Source of the DNA: Symbiodinium natans
Lineage: Eukaryota; Sar; Dinophyceae; Suessiales; Symbiodiniaceae
NCBI GenBank assembly: GCA_905221605.1
Contig: CAJNDS010002239.1
Location: 281,501 to 345,500, forward strand
Direction of reading: 5' to 3'
Length of the DNA: 64,000 nucleotides
This document shows positions 1 through 10,472 of this stretch, one piece after another. Each line of letters begins with the position of its first letter. Within the stretch, counting starts at the first letter, position 1. Both the position numbers and the translations under genes were made by a program. The notes beneath the pieces are model-generated. The model worked only from the letters and a program-made list of their open reading frames with translations, searched no databases and was not told where the DNA came from.

Positions 1-1838
1 AGGGCATCTCGCCTTGCCCCTTTTTCCACGGGACGGAACTTTGGGCCACTTGCTGCAAAAGGGCCGCAGGCAAGGTGGCTGGCGTGTGGAGGTCGGCAGG
101 GACCGCATTGAGACCACAAGTCTTTTGCTCCAACAACTCCGTGACGAAGTGGTAATTGGGCCGCGATCCTCCAGCGGGCTGTCTGTGGTCGCCAATCATG
201 ACATCGAGTGCATGCTTGATGTGCGCCAAGACGGTGTTGGAGCCCGGTGTACCCAATTGCTGGGCTTCATCTCGGAGGAGCAACTCAACGTCCTTTAGAC
301 GGTTAGTGAGCTGCGAGTAGGGAAAGCTAAGCCTTGCCACAATCGTACCATGCGTCGTGGCCACGAGTAGCCCCCGGTACAAATCGTGCACATCAAAGGG
401 GAGCTTATGTGTGTCCTTCTCCTTGTTGCCCGGTATGCGAACAATGCGGCTGCGAACAAATTCATTGCTAGCATTCGTGAGCCTATCAACCGCCTCGACA
501 TAGGCCCGAACCGATTCATTACCATGAGCGGTGTACAGGGTGAGCCGGTTCGTCAGGCACGCAAGAAGTACTCCTAGAAAGATCGTGTCTTCCCGCTGCC
601 AGGCGCCCCCGTTATGAATACAGAGGTACGGTTAGCGGCCAGGCCGTACGAGCACGCTCCCAGCAGCGCTGCCAGGTGTCCATCCGCCCCCCAAAAGGTA
701 TCACAGAGGCACGTAAGGAAGGCGGGACCAACCGCGAGCGCAAAGATGCTGGCTCGAGTCCTCGGATCGTGTTCGTTGCTCAACGAGTCATGGGACAGGC
801 GTAGACGCTCCGCATGCCACAGCGCAGGAGTCCGGGCGTCCTCCTGGCCGGGCAGCGGAGAGTCAGGCAGCGTGGCTAACACGCCACTCAGCAGCGTCGG
901 CGTCCATTCTTTGCGATATGTTTGTTCCTCCGCAAGCCAAAGGTTAAGGAAGTTTTGCAAGGTGTTGGAAGCCCCCGGACCCGCAGTAGGCGATGCCTGC
1001 GCAGCTTGCGTTGCGTGCTTGCCTCTGAAGACTTGGCAGACCTCCGGGTGGATGAGCTGTGCCCATGCGTCGTGCCAGTTCCCTCTCACCACCAGCCCGA
1101 TAACGAGGACTAGCACTAGATCCGTGAGAAAGCCCGGCAACCAATGTGGCTGCCGGATGGCATCAAGAGGCGAGTCTTCTAGCGGAACGCCCAAGGCAAC
1201 ATGTTGCCGTTCCCTAGGCATGTGTAACAGGGCATCCCAAAGCGGGGTAGAGGCACCTCCGGGCAGAACTTCAAGCTGGCTGACTCTCGGCAATGAGGGT
1301 CGTTGCGCGAATTGGTTGTGCTGTTCATCAGTCAAGAGCAGGGCAATGGTTATATTGACGGGCTGCATGGCCTTACTTTCGCCAGGGCCGGTGGAAAGCT
1401 TTTTCGGGGCCTGGAGCTCTATACACATGCCTGGGTAGGCCACATCTCCCTTGTCTTCTCTCAAGGTAACCAGCAAAGCAGTGCCCTTGGCCGGCACTTT
1501 ACCAGCGACAGCAAACCATTTTGTAGCCCAGTCAGGGACATCCGCCAACTCCGGTGTAAGGAGCATGACCGACGCTCGTGGGTGAACTCGATGGAGAAGG
1601 CAGATTGGCCACGTATGCGTGCCGGGCTTTATCGCCACAGGGGTGGCGGCCCGCTTGACCGCAGCTTGCTCTGGGAGTGATACTGTTCCGAGGGCTCCTC
1701 CTCGATTTCTGCTTCCGAGGCCATGGCTAAGAACTGATAACCCAGCATGTCAACCAGGCGTTCTAACGACAGGTGGGGGAGCCACATACCCAGGACAAGC
1801 TTCATCGTGGGACCAAGTTCATGATACGGGGGCGGCAA
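1..1838 (-). pseudogene. UPF1-like superfamily 1 helicase, partial and frameshifted
   Basis: Read on the minus strand, the frame from about 1710 down to 574 ends in a Walker A motif (GAPGSGKT, about 579-610) and then hits a stop at 574-576. A one-base shift just after the P-loop restores an open frame to the window edge. That second frame carries a motif Ia/Ib-like VATTHGTIV (about 335-362), the Walker B/motif II DEAQQ (about 257-275) and a motif III GDHRQP (about 180-200). This order and spacing, with GDHxQP after DEAxQ, is the UPF1/SMG2 type of SF1 RNA/DNA helicase. The C-terminal RecA domain would lie beyond base 1. About 300 residues precede the P-loop and are unrecognised. Upstream, another minus frame (1629-1838) reads as protein and overlaps the first, suggesting a second frameshift. 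The gene is either a pseudogene or carries assembly errors; the family call is fairly secure, the extent is not. Confidence 0.72.
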
Positions 1839-2751
1839 ATCAGCCAGATGCGGCTTGGCATCTGTTAGGAGGACTTGGGTACAGTCGTTACGGAGACTGG
1901 CAATGCTCCGGTTCTCAGCGGAAGGTATCCGGAGAAAGGCCTCCAGAGCCGTCCCAGCACGGAGTTGATGAAAGCTTTAGACTTATCCGAAAGCTGGACA
2001 GAGCCACATGCAACCCCCATCAATCCTGTCCGCTGTGCGATCCATCCGGAGGTCGGCCAGGCCACAACTCTTTTTAGTCAACTCCTGATGCACATAATCC
2101 CCCGGCGTGAGTTGGAACAGCTCTTCACTTTGGACAAAGTGACCACAAGAGTGCCCACCACTCCCAAGCGACGTCCAGTGAAGCAGTAGAGACGCGCTCC
2201 CGCGCCAATCGCTTGCATTCTTGCTGCCTGGCTGGGCCGGAAGATACAAAGCTGGTCGCTCTCATGATGGACAAGACCAACAGCGTGCCGCAATTCCGAA
2301 TCCAGTTTTTATTGCAGCATGGCCCGTGGCATAGCAATGCCGCCCAAACGTGCCTTGATGTGGACAAAGTCGCCCTTTGCAGTCAGGAAGCTTTTGGCGC
2401 TCAGCTCCTGTATACGACCCCGCAGAGAAGCCCGTAACGCACAGTTTGCGCCAGCTCTCCCCGCGGCGAGGCCCACATGCAGCAGTCAGTGCAGCAGTGT
2501 GTGGCATGTGCAAGTGGGCTAGAGCCGGGCACATTGTCAGGAAGGCTTCTACCAAGCTGATTCAAGCACGAACCGCCGCTGGCAGACCGCATCCTTCGAC
2601 CTTTGATGGAATGGAGGAACGTTTTGGTGAACGTCTTCACTTCATGCTCAAGGATTGCCCTGCCTGTCTGACAATCCCGGAGAATACAAGATCTCCCGGC
2701 AGTTCCTCTTAAGAGTGATGAGTGGAGAGTGGTGTTGAAGACGAAGGTCAA
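1839..2751 (-). other. Decayed coding-like stretch upstream of the helicase fragment
   Basis: Short minus-strand open stretches (about 1865-2065, 2078-2293 and 2401-2751) read as plausible protein in three different frames, each closed by stops. They could be the frameshifted N-terminal continuation of the helicase gene or unrelated chance ORFs. No motif was recognised in them. Confidence 0.25.
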
Positions 2752-3398
2752 GAGGAAGTGATGCCGATTCCGATGGGATCCTGCACCAATGGCGGAGCGC
2801 CCACCGTCATCTTCTGAGCATGAACCATGAGGGTAGTTGAGCCATCATACCATCAGCACCATCACGACCTTTACTGCAGCAGGCCCGCCAAGTCATCCGA
2901 GCACATGCAGACAGACGAGCAAGAGCCCTTACTGGGACCGAAGGGCAACAATCTCTGACACCCACTCCAACCCTGGCCAGCTGACAGCCAGAGCCTATCA
3001 GAGGGTCCCCGATACCTTTGGGCACAAAGCGGGTGAAGAGAGAGAGGCTCAACAGCCGATGTCGCGAGAAACCGAACCTGTTAGGACCAAGGATGTGGAC
3101 TTAACACGCTTGGTTGTGTGAGTGGGCACACTACGGCTTGAGATCTGGTGCAGTGCTCATCTGAAGTACACAGATGTTTGGGGTCTACGATGACTTGGAG
3201 GATTTGCCAGCACGTTGTGCTACGTGTGTGGAAGTTTGAACAGATTCTAAAGCGCACGGGAGTGACATGGCACCTTGATCTTGTGCTTGGGAGGCCCAGT
3301 CCAAAAGACCCTTCACTTTGTTCAGAGCTTTCCCAATCAATCAAGGATCTCGCCTCTAACTTTCCAGGGTCTAAGAACCCATCGCTGAGACTTACAGT
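2752..3398. other. No recognisable gene
   Basis: Open frames here are short and overlapping on both strands. Because it directly precedes a copia reverse-transcriptase fragment it may be eroded gag/integrase sequence, but no integrase or zinc-knuckle motif was seen and no 5' LTR was found. Confidence 0.3.
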
Positions 3399-5124
3399 AT
3401 GCCCGCTCGATGGGTTTGTGCCAGAAAGAATCCCACTCGTGTCAGGTGTCGCATTGTGGCAAAGGACCTTGCACATGGCTCAAGAAAGCAAGAGTTTAGC
3501 TCACCAACCCCAAGCCATGCCATGATGCTCACCTTGATCTTCATGGCCACGCATGACATCAAGGTTGTGCGGCAGACATTGGGCATGCTTTTATGAACCA
3601 GACCTGGCAGGTCTACTGGAGAAAACAGGTGCACCAGCTTTGACGTCGGAAGCCTACAACAGATTCCGCAGAGTGCTTGGAAAGGTTCTCTGGTCTGCCC
3701 AGACAAGGCAAGATCTGAAACTGATGATTGGACTCATCAGTACGCAACAAGCTGCGCCGACACAGAGCACCGAGACGGCATTGAGGGCACTTCTACGTTA
3801 TCTCTACACCGACAGACATTTTGCACTGCGCTTGCCGTCATCAGAGTTGAGTGGTAAGTTCTTGGAATGTTCCGAAGATGTGCTGCGGAATGGTGTGCAT
3901 GTCTTTGCAGATGCGTCTCATGCCATACAGGTTCATCGGCAGAAGAGGGATCACAGGTGGAGCCATCTGCTTTGGAGGAGGTCTTGTGCGAGGGATCGCA
4001 AAAGTGCAAGGAGTGGTGTGTCATCTTGTGAGGCTGAGCTTCATGCGTTGCAGTATGCTGCACAGGAGACAATCGGATTTTTGCACTTGCTTGATCGTGT
4101 CCTCACTGCCTTTGGTGAACTTCAAGGTTCAATTGATGTGCAGATGAGTGCCCATGCAGAGGACGAAGGTGGTGAAGAACAGCATGACAAGATCTACACT
4201 GAACTGTTGACGGACAGTCAGGCAGCGTTGGATGTCATTCATGCAGAAGACGTACGTAAGCGTTCGCGGCATGTGGAGATCCGATTGGCATGGATGAGAG
4301 AACATCTCTTGAGAGGTCGGCTCAAGTTGCGTTGGCTGAGAGGCGCGGAGAATGCTGCTGATCTCTACACAAAAAATCTCGGAACTCGACTCTTCCAAGA
4401 ACACAGAACGCGATTAGGCTTCATCACACAAGATGGACATGTGGAGGCGTTGTACATGTTGTCACAGCTGCGAGTTTCTCCAGAGAGCATGAAGGAATCT
4501 GATGAAGTGGCAGTGCTGGAGGTGTTTTGCAGTGAGGATTCTGCCCTGTGTCAGGTGTGTGGATCACTTGGGGTGCCGTATTGCGGGATCACAGCCAATG
4601 CCGAGACCTCAAGAGTGTTGGCAGAAACCATCAAGGTCATCACTGCTTGGAAGAACAGAGGGCTTTGGATCCACGTTCACGTGTCCACGCCTTGCTCTTC
4701 AGGATCGCCACTGCGGAACTTTGTGCAAAGATGTACAGAATCTGATCTTGAGTGGGAGGCGTTGATGCGATCTGCAGCGAGGTATCTGAGGCTTGGAGAT
4801 GGACGTACGTTCGAATTGCCAAAGCAAAACATGATTTGGAAGAGATGGGGAACGCAGAATGTCCTTCGAGCCTCAGGTCTTGTGTATCCCGTAGATGTAT
4901 GGCTATGTGCCACCGGCGTGTTGAGTCGAAGCGGTCTTCCAGTGTCAAAACGTCTCAGGTTCATGTGTTCACATATCGAGTGCGCCAAGAAGCTTTTCGA
5001 CATGTTTGGAAGCTGCAGTTGCCAGACACATGCCTCGTTCCATGACATTGACTACACAGCAACAGGGAGGTATAGCAAGGTGCTGGCAGAAGGGTTGTTC
5101 AAAGCCCTGAAAGCAACAAACTGA
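3399..5124 (+). pseudogene. pol: Ty1/copia retrotransposon pol remnant (RT ends, RNase H, C-terminal extension)
   Basis: The first block (3399-3560) matches the start of a copia reverse transcriptase: WVCARKNPTRVRCRIVAKDL resembles the family's K..KaRlVa region. After a frame change, ADIGHAFMN (about 3570-3597) corresponds to the DxxxAFLNG motif. The RT core, including the YVDD active site, is missing: the sequence jumps to the thumb-like region (YNRFRRVLGKVLWS, about 3655-3700). RNase H follows with VFADASHA, SSCEAELHAL, TDSQAA and AADLYTKNL, so the acidic residues are visible. Between the first two motifs the family-like glycine-rich strand is in another frame (about 3935-4015), so two compensating indels are inferred. 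After RNase H come about 240 further residues with VFCSEDS and HVSTPCSSGSPLRNF motifs. Stop at 5122-5124. Cytoplasmic enzyme of a mobile element, now probably inactive. Confidence 0.85.
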
Positions 5125-5131
5125 AAGGGGG
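5122..5131 (+). other. Polypurine-tract-like run just after pol
   Basis: A tgaaaggggg run overlaps the pol stop codon. It resembles the plus-strand primer site of LTR elements, but a better-placed copy occurs at 6020-6028, so this one may be a second (central) tract or chance. Confidence 0.3.
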
Positions 5132-5268
5132 AACCGATTTGGTTTCATCTTACGCCACACATGATCAAGTCATGTGAGGAGTATAGTCAGGGTGCGTTTT
5201 GCACAGTGCGTTTGCACAGCACTTGCGATTCTTTGTAACGCAAGTTTTCTAGTTTTCCCTCGGGCGTC

Positions 5269-5976
5269 ATGGTTGCACAGCCTTTGATGAGGGTGGCGAT
5301 TTCAGTGGCCATTCTTGCGCTGATGAGCTCTGGAGTGGAGACTGCGAGGCCAGTAGAGCTTTGGGGAACCACCTTCATGGGCAGCGAGCTTGTACAGATG
5401 TTTGCTAGTCCGACTTGGGATCCAGTATGGATCATCATCATCGGGTGCTTTGTCAACGGCATCTTGGTTGGTACGCTGATCATGACATGCTGTTGTGCGT
5501 GGGCATTGTTTTTCCGGATGAGCTATGGGCAGCAAAGAGCTGCTACACAGAATCCACCTCTGGATGATGACGCGATGAAGCCACAAGGTGCCCAAAACAA
5601 CTCTATGCCTGAGAGAAGTCAACAGATGAACCCTCGTGAGCCAGATGGTAAAAAGGAGGCATCGTCGTTGAGAGCGAGGCCGAAGGCAGCTGGTGCAAGG
5701 GAGAAGCATGCAAGTTCCAGCTGCAAGGATAGAGTTGACAAGCGCATCTTTGCTTCAGAGTCTCAGGGCATCTTTCATCACGATCAGACATGCCATCGCA
5801 TGGAGGGATCATGGCGAACTATGTGGCAGTGTGGAAACTGCGTCCGGGGACAGATATCACAGTGTGTACTGCAAGCATGTGGCGGCCGTTACCTCCAACC
5901 CAACATGCATCACTCCGTGTTCGGCATGTGTGACAGGGAACAGCAACAGGCCTCTGAGATTGGAGTGATCATCTGA
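5269..5976 (+). CDS. Membrane-anchored ORF downstream of copia pol, unrecognised
   Basis: This 235-residue ORF starts with ATG 144 bases after the pol stop and lies inside the element, before the probable 3' LTR. Residues about 7-22 form a signal-peptide-like hydrophobic stretch, and residues about 53-77 form a strong membrane segment (WIIIIGCFVNGILVGTLIMT, then a CCC run and further hydrophobic residues). The middle is hydrophilic and rich in K, R, Q and P. The tail has a Cys/His cluster (HHDQTCHRM, then WQCGNCVRGQISQC) that could bind zinc. Its position matches that of env-like or extra ORFs in some LTR elements, but there is no sequence reason to call it an envelope protein. It could be an element accessory gene or a host gene captured nearby. 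Confidence 0.55.
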   Translation: MVAQPLMRVAISVAILALMSSGVETARPVELWGTTFMGSELVQMFASPTWDPVWIIIIGCFVNGILVGTLIMTCCCAWALFFRMSYGQQRAATQNPPLDDDAMKPQGAQNNSMPERSQQMNPREPDGKKEASSLRARPKAAGAREKHASSSCKDRVDKRIFASESQGIFHHDQTCHRMEGSWRTMWQCGNCVRGQISQCVLQACGGRYLQPNMHHSVFGMCDREQQQASEIGVII

Positions 5977-6019
5977 AGATGTCGTCATCTGAGAGTGAGG
6001 TGAGACAAAAGATCATCCC

Positions 6020-6028
6020 GAAAGGGGG
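6020..6028 (+). other. Polypurine tract of the copia element
   Basis: gaaaggggg directly precedes a TGTGAAAATCTG start. A purine tract followed immediately by TG is the usual 3' boundary between internal sequence and the 3' LTR, where plus-strand DNA synthesis is primed. Confidence 0.5.
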
Positions 6029-6470
6029 TGTGAAAATCTGTGTATAGACACGTCTGCGGGATGCCTTTTAGGCCAAGGCGCATGTTTGGCTTGCTTACTG
6101 TATGTCCGGGACGTACAGGTCTTCCCTGAGCAGTCGAGCATGTTTTTCCTTGAGGTTTTGTTTTGTAGGAGAAGTGAGCTTGCGTAGGTGGCGTCAACTG
6201 GGTTTTCCAGTTTTACTTTTGACTCTTGGCTCAAGGTCAAGAGAGCTGAGAAAGCACTAAGAAGGCAGGACAACTGCACGTCGCTTTGTGTGACCGAGAA
6301 AGTGCTGTGCAAGTGCGAAGCTGTGTGTAAGTTGGGTTTGTGCTGTTTAGAAACTTTTACATTTTCTGAGGCCCATCGAGAAGTAAACGCGGCAGCAAGA
6401 ATAGCTTGCAGGATCATCTTAAGCAGTCAAGGCGCCTTTGAGGTCCGTCGTAACGTTTTGAATGAATGAA
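6029..6470 (+). repeat. Probable 3' LTR (start supported, end uncertain)
   Basis: The stretch begins TGTGAAAATC right after the polypurine tract and contains no convincing gene. The expected terminal CA and target-site duplication could not be fixed because no 5' LTR copy lies in the window for comparison; the right end is a guess within about 50 bases. Confidence 0.35.
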
Positions 6471-6639
6471 GAGGACTTGGAGCCAGCTGCGGCTTAAAAT
6501 TCTTTTCACATGAAAGAAGAGAGGCAGACAGGTTCCTCTGGGCTCGAAGGCCTTGCGGGGACCCCTTTAATAGTATCATGAGCCCGGGTCCCTGAGGCTT
6601 CGAAATCTTGCAAGCAAAAAGGGGTTTTGGGATTTTGTC

Positions 6640-6716
6640 GAGGCCTCAAGAGGCCTCGCCCATGCGTGAGGCCTCGAAAGGCCTCGAAAGGCCTCGAACG
6701 CCCGAAGGGTGAGGCC
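6640..6716 (+). repeat. Short GAGGCCTCGAAAG tandem repeat
   Basis: Imperfect copies of gaggcctcgaaag occur head to tail. The core aggcct is palindromic, so the tract can pair with itself. Nearby, 6763-6784 is a perfect 9-bp stem (gcgactcca/tggagtcgc) with a 4-base loop. The rest of 6471-6800 holds no gene. Confidence 0.55.
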
Positions 6717-6883
6717 TCCTTGCAAATATCGCGTACACATGGTTGCAAAGTGGCCAGTTTGCGCGACTCCAAATCTGGAGTCGCAAAATCTAAGCAATTC
6801 TGGCTTTCGCGTGCATGGGCCTTCCCTGTACGCTCAGGGCTGGGCGGTGGAGTGCACCGTGGCTCAAGTCTAGCCCTAAGGCT

Positions 6884-8080
6884 GCTCGCGGTTCGGTGGC
6901 TGTTGCCGTCAGTCCGCCGCCGCCCCCACGCAGGAACGCGTCGCGCACTCCGTGTGGCACGCCGAGAAAGGCCAGGGAGCTGCGTCTAGAGGAGGCTAAC
7001 GCACAGAAGGCCGCTGCCAGCCCTCAGTCTGCACCTCGTGCTTGGACTGCGGAGAACCAGCTGGCTTACCCTCCCCAGTCATGACCTGCCCGATGCGGCG
7101 ATCCGTCGCTTGGGGAGATGCACAAACTTCCGCCACCAAGTGTCTCCCCCCGCCTGGCCCCAAAGCTCGACCATCGCGAATAGCTTCTTCCGAGCGGGCG
7201 GGACCAAAGATGCATCGAGATCACCCTGTGCAAAGCCTTCCAGTGAGCGGACAGGGCCAACTCATGACCTTCCTCCTACGCCCCCCCCCGGCCTGACACA
7301 GCTGGCCGGGCGTCTACCGGCCTTTCCTGGCCGCAAAGAAAGTCGGCCCTTTGTCCATGCCGCCCAGGTCCAAGCCAAGGGGGCCTGGCGAACCAAGCAG
7401 CGCCCGTGATCGAAGGACTCCGAGCAATGAGTCTCCTCCCATGAAAGTGAAAATTCTGTTTGCGGGCTCATGTGGCGTGCACTCGAGGCGGAGCATCATT
7501 TTGGGAGGAGCGTGAAGCCCAGGCCCTACATGTGCTTGCGTGATTCAACTCATTTGACGACGCATGGGCAACAACTTCGAGCGTAAAGGACCTATGAAGA
7601 GTTGCTGCTGCGCCTGCCACACCAGCTCCAGGAACCGGACACCCTATTGGGCATTGCAGACACCCTTCTCCATCTGCCTGAGACCTTCCCGGCGGCCTAC
7701 CTGAAAATCTATGACCGAGCCTGAGCCCTCGGCCCTCGGCCCTTGTAACTGCCCTCTCCACCTTTCCCTCCCAGTCCCGGGACGAAGGCGCTGTGCATTA
7801 TTGGCAAGTTCAGGAGGCCATTCGGACGATGTGGCATTTAGCCAAAGCCACCATGGCACGGCATGTAGGAGTACCCATCCCGACTGGCATCCCTGCGTGG
7901 GGGGTCGATGAGGAGGAGTTGTCGCAAGCCTGTCTGTTGCCCCGCAATACAGCCGCCACTGATCCGTCAACAGCGGCTGAGGGAGTCAGCATGAAGGACA
8001 AAAAATCAGGAAAGCGTGCTGAAACGCCCTCTTCCAGGTATCGTCCGAGACGCCCGGATTGGGAGGGTCCATGGCAATGA
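6884..8080 (+). pseudogene. Decayed coding islands, family not recognised
   Basis: Several plus-strand blocks read as protein but in different frames. About 6884-7084 is proline- and arginine-rich, then acidic and helical. 7357-7515 starts MPPRSKPRGPGEPSSAR and is 52 residues. 7587-7724 contains YEELLLRLPHQLQEPDTLLG and is leucine-rich helical. 7742-8080 contains YWQVQEAIRTMWHLAKATMA and ends in a basic tail. Together they could be a frameshifted gag-like or host ORF, or exons. No domain could be named. The 7516-7586 gap has nothing visible. Confidence 0.3.
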
Positions 8081-8100
8081 AGTGCTGCGGGCCGGAGTAA

Positions 8101-8745
8101 GGGTTTGACTGCTGTATGGCTGTTGCTACTCGCAGGTTTTCTTCCTGGGAACTAGGAGGACTCTGCTGACTGCGGCCCCAGGTTCTACTTGGATATGTGG
8201 CCGGGCTGAGCACAGTTGTGCGCCTGGATGTTGGAAACTCTGGGTCGGTCTTCCAATTAGCGAACCGTATTTTGTGTTGGCTCTTGCTCGGGGTTGCTCC
8301 ACTGGCTGACCACCATGGGTGCCCTGGGCTGGTCTTGCATCCGCTGTTCTTGCTGTCAAGTCCCCACTGGCTGACCACCATGGGGCGCGCGCTGGCCTTC
8401 CCTTTGCTGCAGGATACAGTGAGGGTTTGACTAGTCTTTCCCCTCGGAATCGGTAGCTGCTGCTACTCGCAGGCTTCCTCCCTGGGAAGCTTGGAAGGCC
8501 CTGCTCACTACGGCCCCATTTTCTACTTGGGTATGTGGTCAGACTGGGCACAGTTGTGCACCTTGGTGTTGGGAACCTTGGCCGGGCTTGAATAAAAGAG
8601 CCGCAAGTTGTGTCGGCTGTTGCTCGGGGCTGCTCCACTGGCTGACCACCATGGGGTGCCCTGGGCTGGTCTTGCATCCGTTGTTCTTGCTAACAAGTCC
8701 CCACTGGCTGACCACCATGGGGCGCGTGCTGGCCTTGCCTCTCCT
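8101..8745 (+). repeat. Imperfect tandem duplication of about 330 bp with a nested 21-bp motif
   Basis: Copy A runs from 8101 to about 8422 and copy B from 8423 to about 8745, both starting gggtttgact. The offset grows from 322 to 336 bases through an indel near the start. Inside each copy the 21-base motif ccactggctgaccaccatggg occurs twice (8299, 8364, 8635 and 8701). No gene is supported here despite long overlapping ORFs on both strands. Confidence 0.75.
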
Positions 8746-10472
8746 CTGGGAAAGTTGGCCATTTTGTACCTTCCCTTTTCGCTACTGTGTGCCTGGTACC
8801 TGACCGTGTCGGGAGGTAACTCTGCTGTCCTACTTCGATTTACAGCTTTCCGTGCTGACCTTCTTTGCACCAGTGGCTACATGATGGTGGTTTTGATGAT
8901 CTGGCAAACCCTCGCACTTTGCGACCCCCCCGCATGCTCTGAGCTGCTCGATTTCACCTGGATTTCTGCGACGACCTCGAGTACTGAGCGCGGGGGACAC
9001 ATAGACGTTTGGTGCTTTGGTCTTGCGGGTTGCTGCGGGTTGGTGGTTGTGTTTTGTGGTTGTTTTGGTGTGTGTTTGCTTTGGTTTTCGCACCTGCTCT
9101 GTTTCACCCCTAGTGTTGAGACCCACAAGAACGGCCTACTGCGCTGCTGATGTAGTAAAGAGGCATCGGTCCAAAAAAAAAAAGAGGGTGGCAATGACTG
9201 TGAGCATCTCCGGCCTACTGGCTACTGTGCAGTGGGCTCACAGTACTCAGGTTTGAAGGCAGGGGTTCAGAGGTCTGGAACTGGTCTAGCAGGGTGTGGT
9301 TCCCCGCACCATCACGAAGTTATGCATAGGGGAAAGCGTGGACCCCGCACCACTGGCTTGCCGACAATGAGGGGTTGACGTCGGCCCTGCGCCAAAGTTC
9401 CGCGTTGAGAACCAGCGGCCTTTTCAGTCCCCTTCATCCTCCTTCTCTTCCTTTGTGCATGCCGCCCAGGTCATTTTTGCTGGATTTCGATCACAGGGAG
9501 TGGGGAAAAAGCAACTCCCCTCCAATGCTCGGGCTGTGCTTTTAGTTCAAGGTGAGGTGACTCCCTTGCTTCAGGCACTCTGGGTCTCGTGCTTTGCCTG
9601 TGGAAAAGAGTGGTGCCCAGTCAAGTGCCTCTGCTGGGCCTCTTCTCAGCTGCAAACCTGGAGTTAAAGAGCTACAGGCATTGGGGTAGGTTTGGGCTGA
9701 CTGGAATCTGGGCTTGCAGCCTTGACTCACCATGCCACCTTGGGGGGGTAAGCATGGACAGCGGTGACCGCGATGAAGGGCAGCGGTCTTTATTCTAGCC
9801 CCTAAGCCTTCCTTAGTCCCACGGTACGTTTAAGACCGGGTCCTGTGGCTGACCCTCTTTCTTTAGGACTCCTGCACACAGGGTGAGGTGTCAGACTGCC
9901 TGGTGTGATCAGACCTGCAGTGGTGGCTCTAACCAACTGTTTGAATTGGGTGAAGAAGAAATTGGCAGGCGAAAAACCCCGCACGCAAGCAATTGACTCC
10001 GCTATCAGTGTGAAAAATGTGTGTTCGATGCTTAGTGGCAGTCAAGACGGCCTCGTACCCTACCAGAACACCGAGCTGCTCCTTCTCCACTTCTTGGTTT
10101 TCTGCGAAGTTGCTACCATTCCAGAAGATGTGGAATCTTCTGGGAAGTTTTCGTGGCGCTGGGAAGTTTTCTGCAATCCCTAGAAGTTTTCGTGGTGCAA
10201 AGATGTTACTTTTTCGAACATGACAGCAGCTTTTGCAATGCAAGAAGTTTTTGCGAGCTACAAGCGAACTGCCAAGCATGACGTCTTGAGATGAACTGAG
10301 AGTTGCGTTAGCTTGTTCATGCATGGTAGTTGCTTGAGTGACGTTTGGAGTTGCGCTTGTCGCGTGAATTTAGGCTTTTGCATGTCCGGTGAAGCAGTGT
10401 GACATGTTTTTGGAGCAATTTTTAACGTTTGACTGGTGGCTCAAGTCACTGTGTAAAGCAAAGCAAGGGCGA
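8746..10472. other. Mostly non-coding; poly-A run and small repeats
   Basis: 9020-9100 is rich in GGTTGT/GTTTTG. A run of 12-13 A at 9172-9184 follows a spacer and could mark the 3' end of an old retroposed transcript. At 9459 a second MPPRS start occurs in a context like that at 7357 (ctttgt-catgccgcccaggtc). At 10139-10192 the motif gaagttttcgtgg is repeated. No reliable gene seen. Confidence 0.4.

Noticed and set aside
5269-5976. Calling the membrane ORF a viral envelope gene
   Set aside because: Only position and topology suggest it; no fusion peptide, cleavage site or family similarity is visible.
6222-6240. Possible relic of the dinoflagellate spliced leader (ttggctcaag)
   Set aside because: Only the last 10 bases match; the CCGTAGCCATTTT part is missing. 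A second partial match (cattttggctc) at about 39000 is equally short.
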